43,950 nt of DNA from Phycisphaerae bacterium (GTDB taxonomy: Bacteria; Planctomycetota; Phycisphaerae; UBA1845; JAFGLZ01): NCBI GenBank assembly GCA_016927755.1, contig JAFGLZ010000069.1, positions 1 through 43,950 on the forward strand, given 5' to 3'. Below, in pieces: positions 4,946-14,386 of the stretch. Numbering within the stretch: the stretch's first letter is position 1; the number at the start of each line of letters is the position of its first letter. The notes beneath the pieces were generated by a model that searched no databases, was not told the origin of the DNA, and was given only the letters and a program-made list of their open reading frames with translations. The position numbers were made by a program, and so were the translations under genes.

Positions 4946-7336
4946 CTATCCTTCGACGACCTCGCGGAGCTTCTCGATCAGTTGAGCCGCCTGGTAGGGT
5001 TTCTGAATGAAGCCGGACAGCCCCTTTCCGGCGAACCTCTCGGTCGCGTCCTGTTGGCTATATCCGCTGGAGAGGATCACGGGGACCTCGGGCCGAATGC
5101 GGCGGATCGCGTCGAAGGCCTCGACGCCGCTCAGGCCGGGCATCGTGAGATCGAGCAGGACGATGACGACGTCTTCGGCGCGTTCGCGGAAGACGTCGAC
5201 GGCGGTTCGGCCGTCGGCGGCGGTCAGGACGGTGTATCCGGCCCGTTCGAGGACCTTCGAGGCGAATCCGACCACTTGATCCTCGTCGTCGGCGACCAGG
5301 ATCGTGCCGGCGCCGCGGAACTCTCGGGGCTTCTTTGGACCGGGGGGCGGGTCTTGTTCGGCGGGTCGCTCGGTTGCGGGCAGGAGCACTCGGAAGGTCG
5401 TTCCCTTTCCGGGCTCGCTGTCGACGCGGATGGCGCCCTTGTGTCCCCGAACGATGCCGAGGACGGCCGCCAGACCGAGGCCGCGTCCGGCGAACTTCGT
5501 GCTGAAGAAGGGGTCGAACACCTTGCTCTGTGTCTTGGCGTTCATGCCGCACCCGGTGTCGGTGACGTCGAGGCAGACGTAGTCGCCCTCGGGGACGTCA
5601 TCGGCAAGGTAGGCGGCCGAGAGCCACTCGCGATCGGCTCGGATAACGCCGGTGCGGATCGTGATAGCGCCGGCGGCGTCTCCGACGGCCTCGGCGGCGT
5701 TGGAGATCAGGTTGAGGACCACCTGACGGATCTGCGTGGCATCGGCGGTGACGAGAGGAAGGTCGTCTCCGAGGAGGTAGCGGATGGCGACCTTCCTGGA
5801 GATGCCTGAGGCGATGAGGTGGGCCATCTCGCGGATCAGCCTGGAGACGTCGAGGGGCTTGACGATGAAGGCGCCTTTGCCTGAATAGGCGAGCATCTGT
5901 TTGGTCAGGTCCGCTGCTCGCTGGGCGGCTACTTCGATCTTCTCGATGGTTGCCCTGACCGGGGAGTCCTCGGGGAGGTCCATCAGGGCCAGTCCCGCGT
6001 TACCGAGCACGCCGACGAGCAGGTTGTTGAAGTCATGGGCGACGCCGCCGGCCAGGACGCCGAGGCTCTCCAGCTTCTGGGCATCGCGAAGTTGGGTCTC
6101 CATTTGACGCCGCTGCTCCTCGGCTTGTTTGCGTTTGGTGATCTCGATGACGGCGGCCTGGACGGCGGGCCTGCCCTTGTACTCGATGAGAGCGGCATGT
6201 ATCTCGACCCAGCCGACGGCGCCGTCCTTTCGTATCGCGCGGTACTCGTAGCGGTCGGGGACGGGCCTGCCCATCAGGCGGTCTCGGAGTCGTCCCCAGA
6301 CGAGCTCGTGGTCCTCGGGATGCACGGTCGATCGCACTTGCTCGGGCGGCAGGGCCAGCAGCTCCTCCACCGTATAGCCGAGGCCTTCGGCGAAGGGGCG
6401 ATTGACGAAGACGAAGCGTCCGTCTTGGACGATGCCAAGGCCTTGTAGGGAGTGATCGACGATGGCGCGGTAGGCCTCCTCGCTGTGTCTGAGCTCGGTG
6501 ATGTCGCGGGCCACGTGCACGCTGCCGGTCAGGCGGCCCTGGGAATCGCGCAGGGGGGAGGCGGTGACCAGGAAGTCGCCGCCCAGTCTCTTCTCGTGGA
6601 TCTCGGACGTGTGCGCCTTACCGTCTTCCAGCATCAGGGCGTGCGGGCACGACGGAGGCGGGGCGTCCGTACCGTGCATGCACTGGCAGCACGTCTTTCC
6701 GACGACGTCTCCCGGGGCGACTCCGAGGCGCCCGGCGACGGCCTTGTTCGCTCGGACGATTCGGTACTCCGCGTCGACGATGGCGACGAGGTCTGGGAGG
6801 GTATCGAACGTTCGTTCCCATTCCTCTTTGGCCCGAGCGATCTGGTCGGCTGTTCGTTTGCGCTCAGTGACGTCCTGGCCTATGGTGAGGACTCCGACGA
6901 TGTTGCCGTCGGCGTCCTCTAGCGGTTTCTCATACCATTCGATTTCGCGCTGGCGTCCGTCCTTGGTGACGATTGGACTGATGCAGCCGTGGTTGTAGCC
7001 GCCGGCGATGACTTGTTCGAGGAGCGCGCGGACTCGCTCGCGGTCCTTCTCCGGCACGAACGTTGTGAACCAGTCCTCGCCGCGCACGTCCTCCAGGGCG
7101 TGGCCCGAGATTTGCTCGAGGTAGGGGTTGAAGCGGATGATGTGGCCTTCGGTGTCCAACACCAGCAGGATGGCTTGGGCGGCTTGGATCAGGTCCTCGG
7201 CGGCGTCCCTGGCCTGACGGAGCCGGTTTGCCGTCTGCTGGAGGTGGTCGGTCGTCTGTTCGAGCTCCGCCACGCGGGCTTGCAGACGGCGCACCTCATC
7301 CGTGAGTTCGCGTTTGGATTGTCCGGACGCGCTCAT
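4946..7336 (-). CDS. Hybrid sensor histidine kinase: three PAS domains, HisKA, HATPase, receiver
   Basis: 796 residues from MSASGQSKRELTDEV; GGAAG precedes this start, and an ATG 11 codons upstream is less well placed. There is no membrane segment, so it is probably cytosolic. Order: coiled coil (~10-50), PAS 1 (~55-165, ILLVLDTEGHIIRFNP), PAS 2 (~175-285, with a C-x-x-C pair and further Cys in VGKTCCQCMHG, possibly a metal or redox site), PAS 3 (~290-400), HisKA with phospho-acceptor His434 in GGVAHDFNN, HATPase with the G1/G2-type motifs GCGMN and GRGLGLAAV, and a receiver with Asp729 in VLLDLTMPG and Lys in FIQKPY. It autophosphorylates in response to a signal sensed by the PAS domains and passes phosphate to its own receiver. 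No response regulator or transmitter partner is adjacent, so it is an orphan kinase with unknown output. Confidence 0.92.
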   Translation of the reverse strand: MSASGQSKRELTDEVRRLQARVAELEQTTDHLQQTANRLRQARDAAEDLIQAAQAILLVLDTEGHIIRFNPYLEQISGHALEDVRGEDWFTTFVPEKDRERVRALLEQVIAGGYNHGCISPIVTKDGRQREIEWYEKPLEDADGNIVGVLTIGQDVTERKRTADQIARAKEEWERTFDTLPDLVAIVDAEYRIVRANKAVAGRLGVAPGDVVGKTCCQCMHGTDAPPPSCPHALMLEDGKAHTSEIHEKRLGGDFLVTASPLRDSQGRLTGSVHVARDITELRHSEEAYRAIVDHSLQGLGIVQDGRFVFVNRPFAEGLGYTVEELLALPPEQVRSTVHPEDHELVWGRLRDRLMGRPVPDRYEYRAIRKDGAVGWVEIHAALIEYKGRPAVQAAVIEITKRKQAEEQRRQMETQLRDAQKLESLGVLAGGVAHDFNNLLVGVLGNAGLALMDLPEDSPVRATIEKIEVAAQRAADLTKQMLAYSGKGAFIVKPLDVSRLIREMAHLIASGISRKVAIRYLLGDDLPLVTADATQIRQVVLNLISNAAEAVGDAAGAITIRTGVIRADREWLSAAYLADDVPEGDYVCLDVTDTGCGMNAKTQSKVFDPFFSTKFAGRGLGLAAVLGIVRGHKGAIRVDSEPGKGTTFRVLLPATERPAEQDPPPGPKKPREFRGAGTILVADDEDQVVGFASKVLERAGYTVLTAADGRTAVDVFRERAEDVVIVLLDLTMPGLSGVEAFDAIRRIRPEVPVILSSGYSQQDATERFAGKGLSGFIQKPYQAAQLIEKLREVVEG

Positions 7337-7946
7337 CAGTCGGCTTCCCGTCCACGCGCAGGCATTCACGGCCCGGTCAGGGCCCGTCAGTCTCCCATGG
7401 CTCGTGAGTCCTTATCGCGGGCGTCCGGCGGGACATCCGCATGGGTGACGCCTCCGACTCCGTGCGTGCGAGAAGACGTGCTCGCCGAGGAATGGCACGC
7501 ACACCACGAGAGCCAGGGGAGATCTCGATATATGGGCATTATCACATGCGTGAGGATGCGAGGCAATATCCTTTCATAACGGCGGGTGATTACCCTAGTG
7601 TATGTGACAGATATGGGTGAGAGGGGTGGGATAGTGGCAGAGATGATCGGCTTCAGGGGCTTGCACACGCTGGATCGGGCGCACCGACCTGTCGTCGTCC
7701 TTCAGTTGGAAGTGGGCGTCGTGGTTGAGGAACCATTCGACTGACTCGGACGCTCTCGTTCGCATCGCTGGTACTCCGGTGAGCATTGTCCGCCAAGTCC
7801 CATGCGATGCCAAAGGAAAAGGTGGGAGGAGTGCTCGGTTCCGGTACGTTTGATGGTGGACTATACTCCTTGGGCATGGATCCGATGGATGCGTGAGCGA
7901 TGAGGGTTTTCTCGCTTGGCTTGGCGCCTGCTACTGGGGTTGAATC
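7337..7946. other. Gene-free stretch between kinase and sulfatase operon
   Basis: 610 bases separating the divergent kinase and sulfatase genes, presumably holding both promoters. A TATACT hexamer at 7862-7867 could be a -10 element, but no matching -35 is at the right distance. A minus-strand frame at about 7595-7768 (MRTRASESVEWFLNHDAHF...) has protein-like composition but no ribosome-binding site or family match. I see no RNA gene or repeat here. Confidence 0.4.
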
Positions 7947-9401
7947 ATGCGTATGAGGATCGCTATCGACGAATCGCCGTCAAGGTCGATCTGGGGTTGT
8001 CTCCGGACGGTGTCTCTGTGCGTTGGGATCGTTGTCTGTGCCGCCTGTCCGGCGATGGCCGGCGAGGCGCGTGGACGGCCCAACATCATCTTCATCATGG
8101 CCGACGACCTTGGTTACGGCCATTTGGGCTGCTACGGGCAGAAGCTGATCCGCACACCCAGCATCGACCGCCTTGCCGAGCAGGGCATGCGGTTCACGCA
8201 GTGCTATGCCGGGGCGCCCGTGTGCGCGCCGAGTCGGAGCGTCCTCATGACGGGGCTTCACGGCGGGCATGCGTCGGTTCGTGGGAACACGGGGGGCATC
8301 CCGCTATTGCCCGAGGACGTTACGGTCGCCGAGGTGCTCAAGCAGTCCGGATATACGACGGGGCTGTTCGGCAAGTGGGGGCTGGGCGAGCATGGGACGG
8401 CGGGGGTGCCGTACAAGCAGGGGTTCGACGAGTTCTTCGGCTACCTGCATCAGATCCACGCGCACTTCTACTACCCGGAGTATCTGTGGCAGAACGACCG
8501 GAAGTACCCGCTCGAGGGCAACGACGGCAAGGGCGGCCGGTATACGCACGACGAGATCGTGGCCAAGGCGCTGGAGTTCATCCGCGGGCACAAGGACGGG
8601 CCGTTCTTCCTGTACGTGCCGTTCGCGGTGCCGCACTATGAGCTGCTCGTGCCGGAGGACTCGCTTCGTGAGTATCGGGGCAAGTTCCCCGAGACGCCGT
8701 ATCGCGGGCGCGACAAGCGACGCGCGGGGTATCCGAGGGACTATGCGGCCCAGGAGACGCCGAAGGCGGCCATCGCCGCGATGATCACGCGGATGGATCG
8801 CAGCGTGGGGCGGATCATGGCGTTGTTGAGCGAGTTGGGCATCGGCGACAACACGATCGTGTTCTTCACGTCGGACAACGGCCCGTCGTACGGGCCGGGC
8901 GATCCGGAGTTCTTCAAGGCGGCCGGTCCGCTGCGCGGCGTGAAGGCGTCGCTGTACGAGGGCGGCATTCGCGTGCCGATGATCGTCCGCTGGCCGGGCA
9001 AGGTCGGGGCGGGATCGGCCAGCGATCATGCGTGGTACTTCGCCGACGTCATGCCGACGCTTGCGGAATTGGGTGGGGCCAAGTCGCCCGAAGGGGTCGA
9101 CGGGGTTTCGGTCGCCGCGACGCTGTTGGGTCGGGGGGTGCAGGGGAAGCGCGAGTACATGTACTGGGAGTTCGACGGCGGCCGTGCCGTCCGCGCCGGG
9201 CAGTGGAAGGCGGTTCGGGGTCCGAGGCGGGGCGCCAAGCTCGAACTCTACGACCTGAGCAGCGACATTGGCGAGACGCGCGACGTTGCCGCCGATCATC
9301 CGGACGTTGTAGCGAAGATGACGGGGTACATGAACGGCGCTCACACCCCGTGCAGACCGCAGATCGAGCCAAAGAAGCCGAAGGGACGCCAGTATCAATG
9401 A
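7947..9401 (+). CDS. Secreted sulfatase (S1 family, arylsulfatase A-like)
   Basis: 484 residues with a signal peptide ending near AMAGEARG (~residue 40). RPNIIFIMADDLGYG supplies the metal-binding Asp pair. CAPSR with Cys93 is the formylglycine site (C-x-P-S-R) followed by LMTG, and IVFFTSDNGP supplies the second metal-binding DN pair. GGIRVPMIVRWPGK completes the family signature. It hydrolyses sulfate esters, probably on a polysaccharide or oligosaccharide in the periplasm, and needs a formylglycine-generating enzyme encoded elsewhere. Its stop overlaps the start of the next sulfatase (ATGA), so the two are translationally coupled; the fucosidase follows closely. The substrate position cannot be told from sequence; sulfated fucose is suggested only by the neighbour. 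Confidence 0.93.
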   Translation: MRMRIAIDESPSRSIWGCLRTVSLCVGIVVCAACPAMAGEARGRPNIIFIMADDLGYGHLGCYGQKLIRTPSIDRLAEQGMRFTQCYAGAPVCAPSRSVLMTGLHGGHASVRGNTGGIPLLPEDVTVAEVLKQSGYTTGLFGKWGLGEHGTAGVPYKQGFDEFFGYLHQIHAHFYYPEYLWQNDRKYPLEGNDGKGGRYTHDEIVAKALEFIRGHKDGPFFLYVPFAVPHYELLVPEDSLREYRGKFPETPYRGRDKRRAGYPRDYAAQETPKAAIAAMITRMDRSVGRIMALLSELGIGDNTIVFFTSDNGPSYGPGDPEFFKAAGPLRGVKASLYEGGIRVPMIVRWPGKVGAGSASDHAWYFADVMPTLAELGGAKSPEGVDGVSVAATLLGRGVQGKREYMYWEFDGGRAVRAGQWKAVRGPRRGAKLELYDLSSDIGETRDVAADHPDVVAKMTGYMNGAHTPCRPQIEPKKPKGRQYQ

Positions 9402-10792
9402 ACCGGGAACGTAGACTCCAGATCGTGCTACTCGCCGTTGCCTGTTGCCATGTGGCGGGCAGCGCCGTTGAGGCAGCGGCGGGTCGGGCCAGGCCCAACA
9501 TCGTCTTCATCATGGCCGACGACTTGGGGTATGGCGACCTGGGCTGCTATGGGCAGCAGCAGATTGTCACGCCGTGCATCGATCGGCTCGCGGCCGAGGG
9601 CGTGCGATTCACGCAGGCCTACGCGGGGTCGACGGTGTGCGCGCCGTCTCGCTGCTGTCTGATGACGGGCGTGCACAACGGCCATGCGCGGATCCGCGAC
9701 AACATCCCGCACGGCACCTTCTTGGCGAAGGAGGACGTGACGCTCGCCGAGGTTCTCAAGGGCGCGGGGTATCGCACGGGGGCGGTCGGCAAGTGGAGCC
9801 TGGGCGTGCACGGCTCGGAGGGCAAGCCGAACGATCAGGGGTTCGACGACTGGCTCGGCCACCTCGACCAGGACCAGGCGCACTTCTATTACCCGCACTA
9901 TCTGTGGGAGAACGACCGCACCAAGCTCCTGTTCGGCAACCGCGGTGAGCAGAAGGGCGAGTACACGCACGATCTGTTCACGGAGCGGGCGCTGCGGTTC
10001 ATCGAGGAATCGAAGGATGGGCCGTTCTTCTTGTATCTGGCGTATACGATCCCGCACTGGTCGGACTATCCCGCGCACACGCCCGAGTCACAGATCGTGC
10101 CCAGCGACAAGCCCTACCGCCAGAAGGACTGGCCGCAGGTGGAGAAGAACTACGCGGCCATGGTGACGCGGATGGACGGGGACGTCGGGCGGATCATGGC
10201 CCTGCTGAAGCGGCTTCGGCTCGACGACGACACGATCGTCTTCTTCACGAGCGACAACGGCCCGTGTGGCGGCAAGGACAGGGCGCACAAGCCGGCGTTC
10301 TTCAACAGCGCGGGGGGTCTTCGCGGGCTGAAGCGCGAGCTATACGAGGGCGGCATTCGCGTGCCGATGATCGTCCGCTGGCCGGGCAAGGTGCCGGCGG
10401 GGCGGGTGAGCGACGCCGTTTGGGCGTTCTGGGACGTGATGCCGACGCTGGCCGAGCTCGCCGGGACGAGCGCGCCGAAGGGCATCGACGGCATCTCGGT
10501 CGTGCCGACGTTGCTGGGGCGCGAGCAGAAGAGGCGTCACGAGTACCTCTACTGGGATTACGGCCACTCACGCGGGAACTTCATGCAAGCGGTTCGTTTG
10601 GCGAACTGGAAAGGCGTTCGCGGTGGGCCGGGGGCGGCGATCGAACTCTATGACCTGACCCAGGACGTCGCGGAATCCAAGGACGTCGCCGCGGACCACC
10701 CGGACGTCGTCGCGCGGATCGAGCAAGTCATGAAGGAAGCGTACGTGCCCTCGCCGGCGTATCCGGTTCGGGCACCGGGGGAGAAGCCCTAG
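9398..10792 (+). CDS. Secreted sulfatase (S1 family), paralogue of the preceding gene
   Basis: 464 residues. The start at 9398 is chosen because it gives the ATGA overlap with the preceding gene and a proper signal peptide (LQIVLLAVACCHVAGSAVEA). RPNIVFIMADDLGYGDLG is at ~residue 32; the formylglycine site is CAPSR with Cys81; the second metal site is IVFFTSDNGPCGG; GGIRVPMIVRWPGKV is shared with its neighbour. The two proteins align over nearly their whole length, so this is a tandem duplication that has diverged, probably to attack different sulfate positions or glycans. The reaction is hydrolysis of sulfate esters in the periplasm. Confidence 0.93.
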   Translation: MNRERRLQIVLLAVACCHVAGSAVEAAAGRARPNIVFIMADDLGYGDLGCYGQQQIVTPCIDRLAAEGVRFTQAYAGSTVCAPSRCCLMTGVHNGHARIRDNIPHGTFLAKEDVTLAEVLKGAGYRTGAVGKWSLGVHGSEGKPNDQGFDDWLGHLDQDQAHFYYPHYLWENDRTKLLFGNRGEQKGEYTHDLFTERALRFIEESKDGPFFLYLAYTIPHWSDYPAHTPESQIVPSDKPYRQKDWPQVEKNYAAMVTRMDGDVGRIMALLKRLRLDDDTIVFFTSDNGPCGGKDRAHKPAFFNSAGGLRGLKRELYEGGIRVPMIVRWPGKVPAGRVSDAVWAFWDVMPTLAELAGTSAPKGIDGISVVPTLLGREQKRRHEYLYWDYGHSRGNFMQAVRLANWKGVRGGPGAAIELYDLTQDVAESKDVAADHPDVVARIEQVMKEAYVPSPAYPVRAPGEKP

Positions 10793-10885
10793 AGTCCGTC
10801 CGCAAGGCGTGTCTTGGCGCACGTGTGGAGTGCGACGGCTCGACGTCGCTTTGGATTGCCCGCGGAGCGGGGGAGGGTCCTTCTC

Positions 10886-12568
10886 ATGCACACCGCGTTT
10901 AGCCTGACACTGCAGGTCCTGCTCGCGGCGGTCCCTTTGGCCGAGGTCGCGCCGGCGCCGGCGGATCCGACGAAGAGCTACCTCGAGGCCAGCGCGAAGA
11001 TGATCGACGACTGGCGCGGGATGAAGTTCGGCATGTTCGTCTGCTGGGGGCCGGTGACGCTGACGGGCCGGGAGATCGGCTGGTCGCGCGGCGGCGAGCG
11101 GCGGGGTCGCAAGGGCACGGGGCCGACGCCGGTCGAGGTGTACGACAATCTGTACAAGGAGTGGAAGCCCGAGAAGTTCGACGCCCGTCAGTGGGCGCGC
11201 GTGGCGCGGGACGCCGGCGCGAGGTACATGATCTTCCTGGTCAAGCACCACGACGGCTATTGCCTATACGACACGAAGCTCACGGACTACAAGAGCACGA
11301 GCCCTGAGGCGGCGTGGCGGCACGACGTGATGGCCGACGTGGCTAAGGCTTGCCACGAGGCGGACCTCAAGCTGTTCATCTACTACTCCCAGCCCGACTG
11401 GCATCACCCAGACTACCGGACGGAGAGCCATGCCCGGTACATACAGTATCTGCACGGACAGATCCGCGAGCTGCTGACGAACTATGGTCACGTCGATGGG
11501 CTCTGGTTCGACGGGCTCGGCGGCAATGCGGAGGACTGGGACGCGGCAAGCCTGTTCCGGATGGCGCGCCAGATCCAGCCGCATCTGATTATCAACAACC
11601 GCTGCGGCCTGCCGGGCGACTTCGACACGCCGGAGCAGCGGGTCGGCCACTTCCAGTCCGGCCGTCCGTGGGAGTCGTGCATTACGCTCGGCACGCAGTG
11701 GTCGTGGAAGCCCGACGACAAGATCAAGTCGCTCGACGAGTGCATCGAGACGCTCGTGCGATGCGTGGGGGGCGACGGCAACCTTGCGTTGAACACGAAT
11801 CCGATGCCCGACGGGCGGATCGAGCCGCGCCAGGCCGAGCGGTTCCGTGAGATCGGCAAGTGGCTTGGGCAGTACGGCGAGAGCGTCTACGCCACGCGCG
11901 GCGGCCCGTTCAAGCCAGCGCGGTGGGGCGCCGCCACGCGCAAGGGCAAGACGATCTACCTGCATGTGCTGAACTGGCCGGGAGAGAGCCTGACGCTGCC
12001 GGCGATCCCGAAGTCGGTTGTCACCGGCTCGCTGCTGACCGGCGGCGAGGTCAAGGTGAGCCAGGACAGCAAGGGCCTGACGATTGCGGTCGCGCCGGAA
12101 CACCGGCACGCGATCGACACGATCGTCAAGCTGGGGCTGGACGGTCCGGCCGGTGACATCGCGCCGATCGCCGATCGCTCCGGATCGGTGGCCGTCGGCA
12201 AGTCGATCACGGCCTCGAGCGTTTGGCCCTCGCCGGGGTACGAGCCGATCCGGGCGATCGACGATGATCCGAGCACGCGCTGGGGGGCGGGCCAGGGCGC
12301 GCGAAGCGGCTGGCTGGAGGTGGATCTGGGCGAGCCGATCACGATCGATCGCGTGGAGATCTCGGAGGCATATGATCGAGTGCGCCGGTTCGTGCTGGAG
12401 ATCAAGGACGGCGATACCTGGCGGACGTGTGTGAAGGGGACGAAGATCGGCTCGGCGTTCGTGAAGCGTTTCCGGCCGGTGGCGGCCAGGCACGTTCGGT
12501 TGAACGTTCTGGAGGCCACGGACGTGCCGACGATTTGGGAGTTGCGGATCTTTCGTGCAAGCAAGTAG
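10886..12568 (+). CDS. GH29 alpha-L-fucosidase with C-terminal F5/8 (discoidin) domain
   Basis: 560 residues. The start at 10886 has GGGAGGG upstream and a signal peptide (FSLTLQVLLAAVPLAEV). The catalytic TIM barrel spans ~30-350: MKFGMFVCWGPV, the substrate-pocket segment KHHDGYCLYDTKLTDY, and VDGLWFDG, whose Asp209 matches the GH29 nucleophile. A beta domain follows (~350-425), then an F5/8 type C carbohydrate-binding domain (~430-560: ITASSVWPSPGYEPIRAIDD, STRWGAG, WLEVDLGEPITIDRVEI). It removes terminal alpha-L-fucose from glycans with retention. It sits 93 bases behind two sulfatases, most likely in one operon for a sulfated, fucosylated polysaccharide. Confidence 0.9.
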   Translation: MHTAFSLTLQVLLAAVPLAEVAPAPADPTKSYLEASAKMIDDWRGMKFGMFVCWGPVTLTGREIGWSRGGERRGRKGTGPTPVEVYDNLYKEWKPEKFDARQWARVARDAGARYMIFLVKHHDGYCLYDTKLTDYKSTSPEAAWRHDVMADVAKACHEADLKLFIYYSQPDWHHPDYRTESHARYIQYLHGQIRELLTNYGHVDGLWFDGLGGNAEDWDAASLFRMARQIQPHLIINNRCGLPGDFDTPEQRVGHFQSGRPWESCITLGTQWSWKPDDKIKSLDECIETLVRCVGGDGNLALNTNPMPDGRIEPRQAERFREIGKWLGQYGESVYATRGGPFKPARWGAATRKGKTIYLHVLNWPGESLTLPAIPKSVVTGSLLTGGEVKVSQDSKGLTIAVAPEHRHAIDTIVKLGLDGPAGDIAPIADRSGSVAVGKSITASSVWPSPGYEPIRAIDDDPSTRWGAGQGARSGWLEVDLGEPITIDRVEISEAYDRVRRFVLEIKDGDTWRTCVKGTKIGSAFVKRFRPVAARHVRLNVLEATDVPTIWELRIFRASK

Positions 12569-12573
12569 AAGGT

Positions 12574-12590
12574 CGGGCGGGCTCCGCCCG
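12574..12590 (+). terminator. Possible terminator hairpin after the fucosidase
   Basis: CGGGCGG-GCT-CCGCCCG, a perfect 7-bp stem six bases past the fucosidase stop. There is no U-run, so termination efficiency is uncertain; it may instead mark a processing or stability site. Confidence 0.35.
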
Positions 12591-12735
12591 CAGGGATGAG
12601 GTCCCAAGTGGGCTGGAGCGGCCTTCCCACGCCACCGAGGCGACTGGCATCGACCCTCTGTGATTGATACACTCGCCCTGGATCTGAGGCATTGCCTCCC
12701 AGACGCTGTTCACGGCCTCCGCGGAGTGATTCCCG

Positions 12736-14286
12736 ATGAGCCACCTACCGATCCGAAAACGTCGTCACGCGTCGGCTCTTGCCTTTGGCATCGTCGCTCT
12801 ACTTGCCCCGATGACCGCAGCGCGAGCCGCCGACAGACCCAACGTGCTCTGGCTGATCAGCGACGATCACGCCGCGTACGTGACGGGCTGCTACGGCAAC
12901 ACGATCGTGCGGACGCCCAATCTCGACCGGCTGGCGGCGGGGGGGATGCGGTTCGATCAGGCTTACTGCAACGGTCCCATTTGCACGGCCTCGCGCGCGG
13001 CGTTCATTACGGGGATGTACCCGCGCTCGGTGGGCGTGACGGTGCTGCAAACGCCGCTGCCCGCCTCGGCCGTTACGCTGGGGGAGGTGCTCAAGCAGGC
13101 CGGGTACGATACGGCGTGGTACGGCAAGACGCACTTCAACAGCGGGCTCAAGCACGGGTTCGACGAGGTCATCTTTCTCGGCGAATGGCATCGCTGGCTC
13201 AAGGAGCAGGGCCAGAAGGTCGACACGACGAGCCCCGACGTCCTGCCGGTGTGGAAGCCGTTCAAGGATCCGGCCCGGCTGTGGATCAACGGCGTGTATC
13301 GCCCGTTCGGGCTGAAGGACGCCTACATGTGGGACACCTGGTTCGCGCGCCTCGGCATCGAGTTCATCACGAGGAAGCGCGACCGCCCTTGGTGCTGCGT
13401 GGTGAGCCTGACGGTGCCGCACTCACCGTTCAGATTTCCGCTGGAATACCGCGACCGGCACGACCCGTCTGAGTTCACGGCGCCCAAGATCGGTCCGGAG
13501 GACGATTCTCAGATTCCGGAAATCTTCCGCGACCTGACCGACGACGAGAAGCGGAAGGTCCAGGCGTCGTACTACACGTCGACGGAGTTCATGGACAAGA
13601 ACATGGGCTTGGTGCTCGACGCGCTGGCCAAGAGCGGCCAGGCGGACAACACGATCGTCGTCTACATCGGCGACCACGGCTACATGCTCGGGCATCACGG
13701 TCGGTTCGAGAAGCACTGCTCGTATCAGCCGGCCATCGGTTCGCCGCTGCTGATCCGGTATCCGAAGCGGGTTCGCTCGGGCAAGAGCACGCGGGCCCTT
13801 GTCGAGTTCATCGACATCATGCCGACGATCCTCGATCTCTGCGGGCTGCCGACGCCGAAGTGCGTCCAGGGCAAGAGCCTCGTCCCACTGCTCGAGGGTA
13901 AGACCGACGCGCACCGCCCGCGCGTCTTCGTCGAGTACGCCTGGGCCGACGAGGCGATGGTCCGCGACGAGCGCTGGAAGCTCGTCTACATCCGCGGCAA
14001 GCGGCGCCGTCCCGACGGCTACGATCCCGGCGAGAAGTATCCCTTACCGGGCCCGACGCTCAAGCTGTTCGATACCCAAAAGGATCCGGGCGAGTTCACG
14101 AATTTGGCCCATCGCCCTGAGCAGAAGGAGCGCGTGGCCCATTACGTGTCGCTCCTGGTCGACCACCTCAAGCGGACGAGCCGTCTGCCCGACCAGATCC
14201 CCAAGACGGACGACCCGATGGTCATCCTGGATCATTGCGTCCAGCCGCACGACGTGACGAAAGAAGAAGCGCTGGCCGGGAAGTGA
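12736..14286 (+). CDS. Secreted sulfatase (S1 family) with C-x-A-x-R maturation site
   Basis: 516 residues with a signal peptide ending near ARAADRPN (~residue 33). RPNVLWLISDDHAAYV gives the first metal-binding Asp pair. The maturation site is CTASR with Cys83, the C-x-A-x-R variant rather than C-x-P-x-R, still a substrate for formylglycine-generating enzyme in known families. IVVYIGDHGYMLGHHGRFEK gives the second metal site in the DHG form typical of iduronate-2-sulfatase/choline-sulfatase-like members. It belongs to a different subfamily from the two upstream sulfatases, consistent with a different sulfate position. It lies 167 bases after the fucosidase and just before the MarR gene. Confidence 0.92.
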   Translation: MSHLPIRKRRHASALAFGIVALLAPMTAARAADRPNVLWLISDDHAAYVTGCYGNTIVRTPNLDRLAAGGMRFDQAYCNGPICTASRAAFITGMYPRSVGVTVLQTPLPASAVTLGEVLKQAGYDTAWYGKTHFNSGLKHGFDEVIFLGEWHRWLKEQGQKVDTTSPDVLPVWKPFKDPARLWINGVYRPFGLKDAYMWDTWFARLGIEFITRKRDRPWCCVVSLTVPHSPFRFPLEYRDRHDPSEFTAPKIGPEDDSQIPEIFRDLTDDEKRKVQASYYTSTEFMDKNMGLVLDALAKSGQADNTIVVYIGDHGYMLGHHGRFEKHCSYQPAIGSPLLIRYPKRVRSGKSTRALVEFIDIMPTILDLCGLPTPKCVQGKSLVPLLEGKTDAHRPRVFVEYAWADEAMVRDERWKLVYIRGKRRRPDGYDPGEKYPLPGPTLKLFDTQKDPGEFTNLAHRPEQKERVAHYVSLLVDHLKRTSRLPDQIPKTDDPMVILDHCVQPHDVTKEEALAGK

Positions 14287-14330
14287 GGCCGTCCGACCGA
14301 CAGAGGGCGTGATCGCCTGGCAGGACAGGA

Positions 14331-14359
14331 TTGACGGGCGGATTGGGCGGCGATACAGT
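14331..14359 (+). promoter_or_regulatory. Sigma-70-type promoter of the MarR gene
   Basis: TTGACG (14331-14336) and TACAGT (14354-14359) are separated by exactly 17 bases, a near-consensus housekeeping promoter. The expected start of transcription, about seven bases past the -10, falls on the A of the ATG at 14366, so the mRNA would have no leader. No ribosome-binding site is present before that ATG, which agrees. Confidence 0.65.
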
Positions 14360-14386
14360 TAGGCCATGCAACAGTTAACCAATGCA
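14355..14386 (+). promoter_or_regulatory. Tandem 16-bp repeats over promoter and start codon: probable MarR operator
   Basis: ACAGTTAGGCCATGCA (14355-14370) and ACAGTTAACCAATGCA (14371-14386) are direct repeats, 13 of 16 bases identical, followed by another AC. The first covers the -10 and start codon; the second contains the palindrome GTTAAC. Placement is ideal for autorepression. Binding by the adjacent regulator is an inference. Confidence 0.5.

Noticed and set aside
4844..6922. Several plus-strand frames across the kinase gene
   Set aside because: Antisense shadows of the kinase with biased composition and no recognisable motif or ribosome-binding site.
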